Assembly: GCF_049472135.1 (NCBI RefSeq)
Contig: NZ_JBMOVV010000006.1
Coordinates: forward strand, 124,001 to 188,000
DNA: 64,000 nt
Source: Arcobacter_B sp049472135
Lineage (GTDB): Bacteria > Campylobacterota > Campylobacteria > Campylobacterales > Arcobacteraceae
Direction of reading: 5' to 3'
Position numbers and translations under genes: made by a program. Shown here piece after piece: positions 35,063 to 44,446 of this stretch (position 1 is its first letter; the number at the start of each line of letters is the position of its first letter). The notes beneath the pieces were generated by a model. That model did not search any database and was not told where the DNA came from. It saw only the letters and a program-made list of their open reading frames with translations.

Positions 35063-35094
35063 AAAAAGAGGTGCCATTTCTGACACCTCTTTTT
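35063..35094. terminator. Rho-independent terminator downstream of msrQ
   Basis: AAAAAGAGGTG and CACCTCTTTTT form an 11-bp perfect stem with a 10-base loop. With A and T runs on both sides it could work in both directions. It lies between msrQ (upstream on the minus strand) and the helicase gene. The rest of the 269-base gap shows no gene; a second weaker repeat (ATAAGT/ACTTAT) sits near 35159-35183. Confidence 0.85.
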
Positions 35095-35247
35095 AACACA
35101 AGGAAACATAAAAAAAATTATTTATATTTAAGAAATTCTATCTTAAAAATACTTACATAAATAAGTCGCTGCGTCAACTTATCTATAAGAATAGTATAAC
35201 CTTATATCATTAACTAATTTATAATAAAAGATTAACAAAAAGTTAAC

Positions 35248-35805
35248 TTAACTAACCTTACTATTTTTTACTATAATTTGTAAAAGTTTATAATATGCAA
35301 TAACCAAAATTACTGCTATATAACAGAACATATCTATATCAATCGATTTTTGTGCCATAACAAAATGAATAGTTACTAAAACTAAAGCTAAATAAACAAA
35401 AGAGTGGTATTTATTATACTTTCTAAAAAGATTTCTTGTAGAAGTTATAGCCATAAATAGTAAGATAAAAAAGGCTATCATTCCTAAATAAATAAAAGGC
35501 TTATCAAGGGTTTCTTCTATTATAAAATAAACATCAAATTGAGCATCAAAAACTATAAAGTTTATCATATGAACTAAGGCATAAAAAAATCCCCATAAAC
35601 CTACTGCCCTTCGATATTTTAAAATATTAATTCTTTTTTTAATAAGTGAAATAGTAATAGAAAAAAATAGTATTACTGTTGCTGTTATCCCACTTATTGT
35701 ATAGATATATTTTATTGGATCATTTACCTCAACAATAAATAATTGAGATAATAAAAATAAAAAAGGTAAAAATAAAGCTATGTGAATGGCTAATCTTTTC
35801 ATCAT
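35248..35805 (-). CDS. msrQ: Heme-binding membrane subunit MsrQ (YedZ)
   Basis: The 185-residue protein has about six membrane helices with His residues placed for heme ligation (ALVHMIN; YHSFVYLALVLVTIHFVMA). It overlaps msrP by 4 bases. Together they form the MsrPQ system, which repairs methionine sulfoxide in periplasmic proteins. MsrQ takes electrons from the quinone pool or a flavin reductase and passes them to MsrP. The operon ends at the terminator 35063-35094. Confidence 0.9.
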   Translation of the reverse strand: MMKRLAIHIALFLPFLFLLSQLFIVEVNDPIKYIYTISGITATVILFFSITISLIKKRINILKYRRAVGLWGFFYALVHMINFIVFDAQFDVYFIIEETLDKPFIYLGMIAFFILLFMAITSTRNLFRKYNKYHSFVYLALVLVTIHFVMAQKSIDIDMFCYIAVILVIAYYKLLQIIVKNSKVS

Positions 35806-36761
35806 ATAAACTTTCTTAAATCCATGCCTTTATAAAGGTGTGATACTTCTTTTTCATATCCATTGAACATCAAAGTATCTTGTTTGAAAAACTTTCCTAA
35901 AACTCTTTCTCTTTTTTGTGACCATCTAGGATGATCAACATTTGGATTTACATTTGCATAGAAACCATACTCTCTAGAGTTTTGTTCTTGCCAAGAGTTT
36001 ATTGGTTGCTCTTCAACAAATGAGATTCTAACAATTGATTTAATTGATTTAAAACCATATTTCCAAGGAACAATAAGTCTTATTGGTGCTCCATTTTGAT
36101 TTGGCATTTTTGAACCATATAGCCCAACTGCAATTAGTGTTAAGTCATTCATCGCCTCATCCATTCTAAGACCTTCAACATAAGGGTATTTTATAGTTGA
36201 AAAAATTCCTCTTGCTTGGTCAGGAAATTGCTCTTCATCAAGTAGTGTTTCAAATCTTACATATTTAGCTTTAGATAATGGTTTTACTTTTTTGATTAAA
36301 TCTTTTAATGTAAATCCAATCCAAGGAACAACCATAGACCACCCTTCTACACATCTAAATCTATAAATTCTCTCTTCTAAACTCATTGTTTTTAGTAAAT
36401 CATCTAAATCTAAGGTAAGCTCTTTTTCAACTAAACCATCAATATCAATTTTCCAATTTGAAGTATCAAAAGTTCTAGCCAAATCTTTTACTCTTGTTTT
36501 AGATGTAGTAAACTCGTAAAAATTATTGTAAGTTGTGATTTGTTCATATGTGTTAAGTTCTAAATTATTTATGTTTTTATCTTTTAAATAATCTAAATTT
36601 TTAATAGGAAGGTTATCTTTTGCTAAAGTCTCTAAAATAGCCCCGCTTGCCACTAAACTTGCAGCACCTAGTTTTAAAAAGTTTCTTCTTTTATCAAATA
36701 GTTCTTTGGGAGTTACTTCATTTTCATTTAGTTGCCAAGATGGCTTTTTGATTATTTTCAT
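35802..36761 (-). CDS. msrP: Molybdopterin methionine-sulfoxide reductase MsrP (YedY)
   Basis: The 319-residue protein has a Tat signal (DKRRNFLKLGAASLVASG, with the arginine pair at R25-R26). The sulfite-oxidase-fold molybdenum domain includes the Mo-ligand Cys in YRFRCVEGWSMVVPWIG (C137) and later NQNGAPIRLIVPWKYGFKSIK. It reduces methionine sulfoxide in the periplasm, with MsrQ as the electron donor. The gene order msrP-msrQ with a 4-base overlap is the standard arrangement. Confidence 0.95.
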   Translation of the reverse strand: MKIIKKPSWQLNENEVTPKELFDKRRNFLKLGAASLVASGAILETLAKDNLPIKNLDYLKDKNINNLELNTYEQITTYNNFYEFTTSKTRVKDLARTFDTSNWKIDIDGLVEKELTLDLDDLLKTMSLEERIYRFRCVEGWSMVVPWIGFTLKDLIKKVKPLSKAKYVRFETLLDEEQFPDQARGIFSTIKYPYVEGLRMDEAMNDLTLIAVGLYGSKMPNQNGAPIRLIVPWKYGFKSIKSIVRISFVEEQPINSWQEQNSREYGFYANVNPNVDHPRWSQKRERVLGKFFKQDTLMFNGYEKEVSHLYKGMDLRKFI

Positions 36762-36842
36762 AAATATCCTTTACACGTTTTATAAAAGAAGTTTAATCTT
36801 TTTGTGTAAAGGATATGTTTAGTTTTTAATAAGTTTTATATA

Positions 36843-37349
36843 TTAAGCGTTTTTAGCAGCTTCTAAAATCTCTGCGTAGTTTGGCTCTTCTGTAATTTCT
36901 GGACAAATTTCTTTGAAAGTTACTTCACCAGCAGCATTAATGATGAATACAGCTCTACAAGTAACACCTGCTAAAGCACCATCAGCAATTAATACACCGT
37001 AAGCATTTGCAAACTCTTTAGCTCTGAAGTCAGAACCAACAGTTACATTCTCAATTCCTTCAGTTGTACAAAATCTTCCCATTGCAAATGGTAAGTCCAT
37101 AGAAACTACGATAACTTCTGCATTTTCAATACTTGCAGCTTCTTCATTGAATTTTCTAGTTTCAGCAGCACACACAGGAGTATCTAATGATGGAACTACA
37201 ACTACAATTTGAGTTTTACCAGTTTCACCACCAACTTGTACATTTGATAAGTCTTTTGCTACTACATTTACTACTGGTGCTTTATCACCAACATTTACTT
37301 CATTACCACTTAAGTTTACAACATTACCTTTTAATTTAGTCGTTGCCAT
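36843..37349 (-). CDS. tpx: Thiol peroxidase (atypical 2-Cys peroxiredoxin)
   Basis: The 168-residue protein has the Tpx signature VVPSLDTPVCAAETRKFN with T57 and peroxidatic C60, and the resolving C94 in GRFCTTEG. The family reduces peroxides and lipid hydroperoxides using thioredoxin. It stands alone, with the oxidative-repair msrPQ operon downstream on the same strand, which suggests a common theme but not necessarily co-regulation. Its Ala-rich, GC-richer coding is consistent with high expression. Confidence 0.96.
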   Translation of the reverse strand: MATTKLKGNVVNLSGNEVNVGDKAPVVNVVAKDLSNVQVGGETGKTQIVVVVPSLDTPVCAAETRKFNEEAASIENAEVIVVSMDLPFAMGRFCTTEGIENVTVGSDFRAKEFANAYGVLIADGALAGVTCRAVFIINAAGEVTFKEICPEITEEPNYAEILEAAKNA

Positions 37350-37436
37350 ATTTGTCCTTTGTTTTAATTAATTGCAAGAATTATAGTAAAACAGGATAAA
37401 TTTTGTCTTAATTAAGGGGTATCAATTTTTCAGGTG

Positions 37437-38264
37437 TTACGAATTGACTCTAATTCCCTCATCTTCAAGTGTTATACTATTCTCATTTATCAATTTTGTT
37501 AAACTTGCTTTAAAAGCTTTTTTACTTAATCCAAAAGTATCTTTAATGTCTTGGGCATCACTTTTATATGTAAAATTCATAAATCCACCATTTTCTCTAA
37601 GTAGTTCAAGAACTTTATCATCAGATACTTTTTTTCCAATCTTTTGTAATGATATATCAAGTTTTCCATCATTTCTTACATTTTTGATATAAGCTTTTTT
37701 TCTATCCCCTACTTTTATATTTTCAAAGATTTCATTATGGAAAATCATTCCTTCAGTTTTATTGTTAACTATTACTTTAAAACCTAATGGTGTTTTTGAG
37801 AAAAGTAAAATATCAACTTCATCATTTACATTAAACTTTTTAATACTTTTTTCTAAAGTAAACTTTTCATTTGCAATAAGTCTATTAGTTCTATCATCAA
37901 GTTGTAATTGAAGTACTTTATATCCACCAACAGTATAAGAACTTTTTTGCTTATTTTTAGGAACTAAAATATCTTTTGATAATCCAATATCAACAAAAGC
38001 CCCAAATCTTGCAATATCTACAACCTCTAAAGAAGCAAACTCATTAAGATAAACATAAGGCTTTAAAGTTGTTGCTACAAGTCTATCTTCACTATCTGTA
38101 TAAATAAAAACATCAACTAAACTATCAACTTCCATTGATTTTTCAATATATGCATTTGGAAGAAGAACTTCTTCATCATCTTTGGCTATTAAAAATAATC
38201 CAAACTCTGTAACTCTGTTAACTCTAAGTGTGTTAGTTTTCCCAACTTCTATTTTTTCATTCAT
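37437..38264 (-). CDS. cvfB: S1-domain RNA-binding protein CvfB-like
   Basis: The 275-residue protein has S1-like repeats (NRVTEFGLFLIAKDDEEVLLP; VVDIARFGAFVDIGLSKDIL; KTPLGFKVIVNNKTEGMIF) and a C-terminal winged-helix (FGLSKKAFKASLTKLINENSITL). This matches the CvfB/YitL family, RNA-binding proteins that influence post-transcriptional regulation and virulence in Firmicutes. The exact role here is unknown. It reads away from the large diguanylate cyclase gene. Confidence 0.9.
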   Translation of the reverse strand: MNEKIEVGKTNTLRVNRVTEFGLFLIAKDDEEVLLPNAYIEKSMEVDSLVDVFIYTDSEDRLVATTLKPYVYLNEFASLEVVDIARFGAFVDIGLSKDILVPKNKQKSSYTVGGYKVLQLQLDDRTNRLIANEKFTLEKSIKKFNVNDEVDILLFSKTPLGFKVIVNNKTEGMIFHNEIFENIKVGDRKKAYIKNVRNDGKLDISLQKIGKKVSDDKVLELLRENGGFMNFTYKSDAQDIKDTFGLSKKAFKASLTKLINENSITLEDEGIRVNS

Positions 38265-38439
38265 TTTGGTAATTCCGTTCTTTTAAATTTTAAAACAGAT
38301 TATATCTAAATTTTTAAACTAATCTAAAATTTTATGTTATATCTTTAGTTACAAATTTATTTTAATGATTTAAATGTTAGAATAATAATATTTTTATAGC
38401 CTTTGTATTTTATTTATATGCAAAGTTAGGATTCCTATT

Positions 38440-41400
38440 ATGAAAAGCCTATTACTTCTAATATTGATTATCACTTCAGGTCTATCAATCCAGTTCAATA
38501 ACGAAGAAAAAAATTATCTTCAAACTAAAAAAATAATCAAAATTCATCTTGAAAAAGATTGGGAACCATATAACTTTGTTGAAGATAATGAAGAGAAAGG
38601 TTTTGTAAATGACTATCTTAAATTAATTGAAGATGAATTACCTATAAAATTTGAATTTTCAAAAGCTAAGACTTGGAATGAACATCTAGAAGATCTTAAA
38701 AATAAAAAAATAGATGTAGTTTCAAATATGATAAAATCCAAAAAAAGAGAAGAACTTTTTAATTTCAATGAAAATCTAATTTTTACTATAAAAATGGCCA
38801 TTCTAAGTAAGCACAATTATGAAAGCTTTGAAGATCTTAAAAATAAAAAAATAGGAACTATGGAAGGCTTTTATATAAATAGTGTTTTAAAAGAAAAATA
38901 TCCTGAAATTGAAGTAATACAATACAAATCAGTTCTAAAACTTTTAGAAGCAGTTCTAAACAATAAAGTTGATGCAATAACAGAAGACTATTCTGTATTA
39001 ACTTACCTAACAGAAAAACTACTTTTAAGTGATAAAGAGCTTTCAATAAACATAGTTTTAGAAAAAGAGTTAGTAAATAAAGTCTTTATGGCAACAAACA
39101 AAGATGATAAGATTTTACCTAAGATTTTAGATAAAGCTATAAAAAATATTAGCAAAGAGAAAAAAGAAAAACTATATCATAAATGGCATATTTTACATGA
39201 CCATAAATATCTTCCGAAAGATGGTAATATCCTAAGTCTAAAAGAAATAGAATTTCTAAAAGAGAATAAATCATTTACTGTATGTAGTAGATATAATCAT
39301 TTTCCTATAAGTCAAGAAGTAGATAATAAACTAACTGGTATTGCTGGTGATATATTAAATATCATAGAAAAAAACTTGAATATCCAATTTAATATACTCT
39401 CTATTAATTCTGATAAAGATTTTATTTCTAAACTTGAATCTAATCAATGTGATTTAATTACTTTAGTAAAAAAAGACCAAACAAAATTTAAAAATATTAA
39501 AACAACAAATGCAGTGTTTGAAATATCTTTTGATATTCTAAGTAGTACAAAATCAGGATATATAAAAGATATTAGAACAATAAAAAATGACACTTTTTAC
39601 ACAAAAGATATTGCACACTACAATGTATTTAAGAAACAGTATCCAAACTTAAATATTGTACTTGAATCTAATCTTGATAAAATCATGAAAACTATTGAAG
39701 ACAATCCTAATGCACATTTAGTTCAAAACCACCTAAAACTTGAGCACATAATAAAAGATTATGGTTTTGATAAATTTAAAATAAATGGAACTGTTCCAAA
39801 TATGTTAGCAAATGGCTCTATTGGTATAAATATAAAACATAATCCTATTCTAGTTAATATCTTAAATAAAAAAATAGATGAAATAGGAGCAGATACTTTA
39901 AAAACATTAGTTAAAAAATATGAAATAAAAGAGTATGAAATAAAAAATAAATACAATAAAGAGCTTTTATGGATAATTGGTATTTTAATACTGCTTGGTG
40001 TTTTAAATACCATAAGAGTAAGATTCATAAAAAATGAAAAAAGAAAATTTGAATCATTACTTCATAATGCAACTGATGGCGTACATATTATAGATAATAA
40101 AGGAAATGTAGTAATGTGCTCAGACTCTTTTGCAAAGATTTTGGGATATACAAAAGAAGAAGCTTTATTACTTAATAGAAAAGATTGGGAAGTAAATACT
40201 GTTTTATATACAGATAAACAAATTGAAGAGATTATTAATAAAAATAGTTTTATAGAATCAATATATAGAAGAAAAGATAAAACAACTCTAGAAGTTCAAG
40301 TTTATGTAAAATTTATCTATTTAAATGGGCATAAATATTTATATGCATCATTAAGAGATGTTAGTTTACAAAAAGAGTATGAAAGAACACTAAAAAATAA
40401 AGAAGAAGAGTTAGAGGATTCTAACCAAGAATTAACATATACTTTAGAAAATCTAAAAAAGACTACTGCTCTTTATGAAAAAGAAAAAATTAGATTTGAA
40501 AATATGTTTAGAACACATGATTCAATTATGATATTAGTTAATCCTGATACAGGAATGATAATAGATGCAAACCAAAGTGCAAGTAAGTTTTATGGATATA
40601 GTCTAGATGAGTTTAAAAAAATGCATATTTCCGAAATAAATCACTTATCAAGAGAAGAAATAACAGAAGCAATAAAAGAAGCCAAGCTACTTGATCATAA
40701 CTCTTTTGTATTTCCTCACAGACTTAAAAACAATGAAATTAAAACTGTTGAAATAAACTCCTCTCCTATTGAATCAGAAGAAGGAACTATTTTATTCTCT
40801 ATTATAAAAGATATAACGAAAGAAAAAGAGTTAGAAAAAAATATTATAAAAGAGAAACAAAGATATCAAACTTTTATAAATCTTGCTTCAGATGCAATTT
40901 TTATTATGGATATAAAAAATGGTAATTTACTTGAATTTAATAAACAAGCAAAAGAGTTACTTGGATATACAAAAGAAGAAATGAAAAATCTTAATGTAAT
41001 AAATTGGGATAAAGATATCAATAGTATAGATGAATACAGAGATATAATAAGTCATGTTCATTACCAACCTGTCTATATTGAAAGAGAGCATGTAAAAAAA
41101 GATGGAGAAGTTTATACTGCTGCAATAACTGCTGTAAAAGTAAAAGTAGGAGAAGAAGAGTATATTTTTGCATCTGCAAGAGATATTTCTAAAGAAAAAG
41201 AGGCTCAATTTAGACTTGAAAATACAAATCGGAATTTAGAAAAATTTGTTGATACACAAGACAATATAGTATTTTTAATAAATAAAGGTCAAATTAACTT
41301 TGCCAATAAAAAGTTTTTAGAATTTGTAAACTGTAAAACATTAGAGGAATTCAAAAAAATTCATAATTGTATTTCTGAATACTTTATTGAAAATGATAGA

Positions 41401-42087
41401 TTTTTCCATTTAGGGAAAGTTCCTTCTAATAAAACTTGGATTGAAACACTAAAATTTATACCAGACAATAAAAGAGTCGTTTCAATGGTAGGAAAAGATT
41501 TTAATCCAAAAGCCTTTTCTATTTCAATTAATGATTTTGATAAAGATACTTTAATCGTAACTTTTACAGATATTTCAAATACTATTTTAGAAAATATTGA
41601 ACTTGAAAACAAAGTAATTCATGATAAATTAACAAATGCTTATAATAGAGAGTTTTTTGAACAAAATTACCAAAACTTGATATATAACTATCATAATGAA
41701 ACTTCAAAGTTTGCTCTTGCCCTACTTGATATAGACCACTTTAAAATGGTAAATGACAATTATGGACATGATGTTGGAGATGATATTTTAATTAAATTTG
41801 TTGAGCTTATTCATAAATATTCACGAAGAGATGATATTCTTATAAGATGGGGAGGAGAAGAGTTTATTTTACTTTTAAAAGTTACTTCTAAAGATGACTT
41901 ATTAAATGCTTTAGAGCATTTAAGAGAAGTAATTAAAAGCTACAACTTTAAAAAAGTAGGACATAAAACCTGTTCAATTGGAGCAACCATTTATAGGGAT
42001 GGTGAAAATATTCAAGATACAATTAAAAGAGCTGATGAAAAAGTATATAAAGCAAAAAATACAGGAAGAAATAAAGTAGTTATATAA
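38440..42087 (+). CDS. Membrane sensor diguanylate cyclase with twin periplasmic binding domains and PAS repeats
   Basis: The 1215-residue protein has a signal sequence, two tandem periplasmic family-3 solute-binding domains (about 30-250 and 275-500), and one membrane helix at about 508-525. Four PAS-like domains begin at about 533, 685, 807 and 930, and a C-terminal GGDEF domain begins at about 1060. The active-site signature is GGEEF and an RxxD inhibitory site (RRDD) lies five residues before it. It should make c-di-GMP and be held back by it. The twin Venus-flytrap sensors resemble BvgS, so small periplasmic ligands are likely inputs. It ends at the terminator 42084-42109. Confidence 0.93.
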   Translation: MKSLLLLILIITSGLSIQFNNEEKNYLQTKKIIKIHLEKDWEPYNFVEDNEEKGFVNDYLKLIEDELPIKFEFSKAKTWNEHLEDLKNKKIDVVSNMIKSKKREELFNFNENLIFTIKMAILSKHNYESFEDLKNKKIGTMEGFYINSVLKEKYPEIEVIQYKSVLKLLEAVLNNKVDAITEDYSVLTYLTEKLLLSDKELSINIVLEKELVNKVFMATNKDDKILPKILDKAIKNISKEKKEKLYHKWHILHDHKYLPKDGNILSLKEIEFLKENKSFTVCSRYNHFPISQEVDNKLTGIAGDILNIIEKNLNIQFNILSINSDKDFISKLESNQCDLITLVKKDQTKFKNIKTTNAVFEISFDILSSTKSGYIKDIRTIKNDTFYTKDIAHYNVFKKQYPNLNIVLESNLDKIMKTIEDNPNAHLVQNHLKLEHIIKDYGFDKFKINGTVPNMLANGSIGINIKHNPILVNILNKKIDEIGADTLKTLVKKYEIKEYEIKNKYNKELLWIIGILILLGVLNTIRVRFIKNEKRKFESLLHNATDGVHIIDNKGNVVMCSDSFAKILGYTKEEALLLNRKDWEVNTVLYTDKQIEEIINKNSFIESIYRRKDKTTLEVQVYVKFIYLNGHKYLYASLRDVSLQKEYERTLKNKEEELEDSNQELTYTLENLKKTTALYEKEKIRFENMFRTHDSIMILVNPDTGMIIDANQSASKFYGYSLDEFKKMHISEINHLSREEITEAIKEAKLLDHNSFVFPHRLKNNEIKTVEINSSPIESEEGTILFSIIKDITKEKELEKNIIKEKQRYQTFINLASDAIFIMDIKNGNLLEFNKQAKELLGYTKEEMKNLNVINWDKDINSIDEYRDIISHVHYQPVYIEREHVKKDGEVYTAAITAVKVKVGEEEYIFASARDISKEKEAQFRLENTNRNLEKFVDTQDNIVFLINKGQINFANKKFLEFVNCKTLEEFKKIHNCISEYFIENDRFFHLGKVPSNKTWIETLKFIPDNKRVVSMVGKDFNPKAFSISINDFDKDTLIVTFTDISNTILENIELENKVIHDKLTNAYNREFFEQNYQNLIYNYHNETSKFALALLDIDHFKMVNDNYGHDVGDDILIKFVELIHKYSRRDDILIRWGGEEFILLLKVTSKDDLLNALEHLREVIKSYNFKKVGHKTCSIGATIYRDGENIQDTIKRADEKVYKAKNTGRNKVVI

Positions 42088-42109
42088 AACTACCAAAAGG
42101 TAGTTTTAT
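42084..42109. terminator. Bidirectional terminator after the diguanylate cyclase
   Basis: ATAAAACTACC and GGTAGTTTTAT form a perfect 11-bp stem with an AAAA loop, followed by CTTTT. It separates the cyclase (+) from the znuB-like gene (-), whose stop lies within it. Confidence 0.8.
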
Positions 42110-42900
42110 CTTTTAAATAGTTTTACAATAGTTAAAATAACTACTGCTGAAATAATAATACTTGCACCTGAACTAATATCATAATAGTATGAAATAGCAA
42201 GTCCTATTATTGTAAATAAAGTAGCTAGTGCAGAACTTATTATCATCATAGTTGAAAGTCTTGAAGCAAAACTTTCAGCTAGATATGTAGGAATTGTAAG
42301 TAATGCAATAACCAAAATCAATCCTACTGCTTTAATAGCAGCAACTACACATAATGAAGCTAGTATTAAAATAAGTGTATAAAAAAACTTCGTATTAATA
42401 CCTCTTAATGAAGCGAATTCACTATCATAAGAAACAGCCAAAATTTGCTTATAAAAAAACATAACAATTGAGATAATAAAAATATCTAAAAATGTAAGAT
42501 ATAAAACATCTGCACTTGATACAGCAATTATTGAACCAAAAAGATATGACATTAAGTCAACATTATATCCAGGAGTAATATCAACAAATATAATTCCTAA
42601 TGCCATTCCAAATGCCCACATCAATCCTATTATAGAATCTGCTCTATTTCTATTTTTTAGTGTAAGCATAGCAATAATCACAGCAGTAATTATTGCAAAA
42701 ACAGTTGCACCAAATAAAACGGGTATTCCTAAATAAATAGCAAGCCCTATTCCACCATAAGAACTATGTGCAATTCCACCTGTTAAAAAAGTTAATCTAT
42801 TTACAACAACTAGTGAACCTATAATTCCTGCTGATATTGAGATTAAAACTCCTGCAAGTAAAGCATTTTGAATAAAATCATATTGTAAAGCTTCTAACAT
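42106..42900 (-). CDS. znuB: Zinc/manganese-type ABC permease (ZnuB-like)
   Basis: The 264-residue protein has about eight membrane helices and the ABC-3 family signatures GGIAHSSYGGIGLAIYLG and VDLMSYLFGSI. It follows a matching ATPase gene after 8 bases. The family imports Zn, Mn or Fe ions; zinc is likely because the ATPase has a Cys/His tail. No metal-binding lipoprotein gene (znuA) is adjacent, so the binding protein must be elsewhere. The operon is closed by the terminator at 42084-42109. Confidence 0.9.
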   Translation of the reverse strand: MLEALQYDFIQNALLAGVLISISAGIIGSLVVVNRLTFLTGGIAHSSYGGIGLAIYLGIPVLFGATVFAIITAVIIAMLTLKNRNRADSIIGLMWAFGMALGIIFVDITPGYNVDLMSYLFGSIIAVSSADVLYLTFLDIFIISIVMFFYKQILAVSYDSEFASLRGINTKFFYTLILILASLCVVAAIKAVGLILVIALLTIPTYLAESFASRLSTMMIISSALATLFTIIGLAISYYYDISSGASIIISAVVILTIVKLFKR

Positions 42901-42908
42901 CTCAATCC

Positions 42909-43658
42909 TTAATGCTTATGGTCACAACAAACTTGTGTTTTACCTAAAGCTGATAAAAGTTCAACTTCACATAAATGCTCATCTGTTGTTTTTATATTTT
43001 CTTGAATATTTTCTAGTGAATGATAAACTAAGTTTTTATTCACATGGGCAACTTTTTTTGCATAGTTTAAAAGTACTGAAATATCATGACTTACAACAAC
43101 AATACAAATATCTTTATTTAACTGCTTGAGTAGTTCATAAATTTCATTTTGTCCCTTAACATCAATACTTGCTGTTGGTTCATCAAGTAAGATTACTTTA
43201 GGGTTTGAGCAAAGAGCCCTTGCTATGAATACTCTTTGTCTTTGACCACCACTTAAGTCACCTATTTTTCTATTTTCAAAACCTTTCATTCCCACTTGTT
43301 CTAATGAGTGTTTTGCACACTCTATATCCTCTTTAGCATAACCAAAGATTCTTTTTTTAGCTGTTATATGTCCCATTAAAACAACTTCTAAAGCAGTAAT
43401 AGGAAAATCAATATTTAAATTTGTATTTTGAGGAACATATCCTATTTGCTCATTTTTTATATATTTAGAAAGAGAGCCTTCTTTAGTTTTAATAAGTCCT
43501 AATATAAGTTTTAAAAGTGTTGACTTACCACCACCATTAGGTCCTATTATTGCTAAAAAATCGTCACTATCTACGTTTAAATTTATATTTTCTAATACTT
43601 TAATATTTTTAGAGTATTCAAATGATAAATCTTTAATTTCTAATATTTTCAATTTCAA
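42909..43658 (-). CDS. znuC: Zinc/manganese-type ABC transporter ATPase (ZnuC-like)
   Basis: The 249-residue protein has Walker A IGPNGGGKSTL, the ABC signature LSGGQRQRV and Walker B VILLDEPTASID, followed by a late His switch (VVSHDIS). Its tail is unusual, ending CEVELLSALGKTQVCCDHKH, with two Cys and two His in the last ten residues, a probable metal-sensing or docking site. It is followed by znuB. I infer zinc rather than manganese from this tail. Confidence 0.9.
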   Translation of the reverse strand: MKLKILEIKDLSFEYSKNIKVLENINLNVDSDDFLAIIGPNGGGKSTLLKLILGLIKTKEGSLSKYIKNEQIGYVPQNTNLNIDFPITALEVVLMGHITAKKRIFGYAKEDIECAKHSLEQVGMKGFENRKIGDLSGGQRQRVFIARALCSNPKVILLDEPTASIDVKGQNEIYELLKQLNKDICIVVVSHDISVLLNYAKKVAHVNKNLVYHSLENIQENIKTTDEHLCEVELLSALGKTQVCCDHKH

Positions 43659-43702
43659 CCTTTTTGCAACAAAGTCGCAATTATATCTAATTTTTTTTAA
43701 TT

Positions 43703-44446
43703 TTAAATATATCCCATAAGTTTAGAGTAAAGTAAACCTATATACTCATGAAAAGCTACTTCAACTTTATATAAATTTCTACTAGAAAAATATGAACTAA
43801 AACTTTTTTCTTCATGAACTAAATGATTTGTTGGTGCGGCTATTGGATTTAAGCCCTCTTTTTGAAAAAGAAGCATTGATCGTTTCATATGAGAAGCAGA
43901 AGTTACAAGTATAAACTTTTCATCTTTTATAATCTCTTTTGCTTTTATAGCTTCCTCTTTTGTATCTCTTGGTGTATCTAATCTTATAATATCTTTATTT
44001 TCAACTCCAATTGCATTTGCTAAAAGCTGTTGCATAAAAGCATGTGGATTTTTATCATAACCACCATAACCAGATACTATTAATTTAGCATTTTTAAGTT
44101 TATTAAAATGTTTTATTCCCTCATTTAGCCTATTTTGTGCAACCATATTTACCTGAGATGTAATACTTAAATTCTCATTACTTACATGACCATTTCCTAA
44201 AACAAGTATGTACTTTACTTCTGGCGTATGAATTAAAGCTTTATGTGAACTCTCTAATGGCTCTAAAATAGAGTTTGAAATTGGCTGAAAAGAAAGAAGT
44301 GCCAACCAAGAAATTGTAAAAAATAGAGTTATCTTAGCTTTTGTAAAAGAGTTTTTAAATAAAAAATAAACTCCTAATGCAAACATAAAAAGAGCAATAG
44401 GCAAAGGAAGTAAAAATGCTGCTACAAATTTCTTTAAAAAAAACAT
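43703..44446 (-). CDS. YdcF/ElyC-type DUF218 membrane protein
   Basis: The 247-residue protein has two N-terminal membrane helices and a DUF218 domain: YILVLGNGHV, LIVSGYGG, DTPRDTKEEAIKAKEII and FILVTSASHMKRSMLLF. The E. coli relatives ElyC and SanA are linked to envelope integrity and lipid-carrier or peptidoglycan metabolism. It is the last gene of the operon that carries the AmmeMemoRadiSam genes, with no gap to amrB (stop of one next to start of the other). The functional link to that set is unknown. Confidence 0.88.
   Translation of the reverse strand: MFFLKKFVAAFLLPLPIALFMFALGVYFLFKNSFTKAKITLFFTISWLALLSFQPISNSILEPLESSHKALIHTPEVKYILVLGNGHVSNENLSITSQVNMVAQNRLNEGIKHFNKLKNAKLIVSGYGGYDKNPHAFMQQLLANAIGVENKDIIRLDTPRDTKEEAIKAKEIIKDEKFILVTSASHMKRSMLLFQKEGLNPIAAPTNHLVHEEKSFSSYFSSRNLYKVEVAFHEYIGLLYSKLMGYI

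Noticed and set aside
35098..35247. A regulatory RNA between msrQ and the helicase gene
   Set aside because: Only the terminator hairpin and a weak 6-bp repeat are visible, with no promoter evidence.
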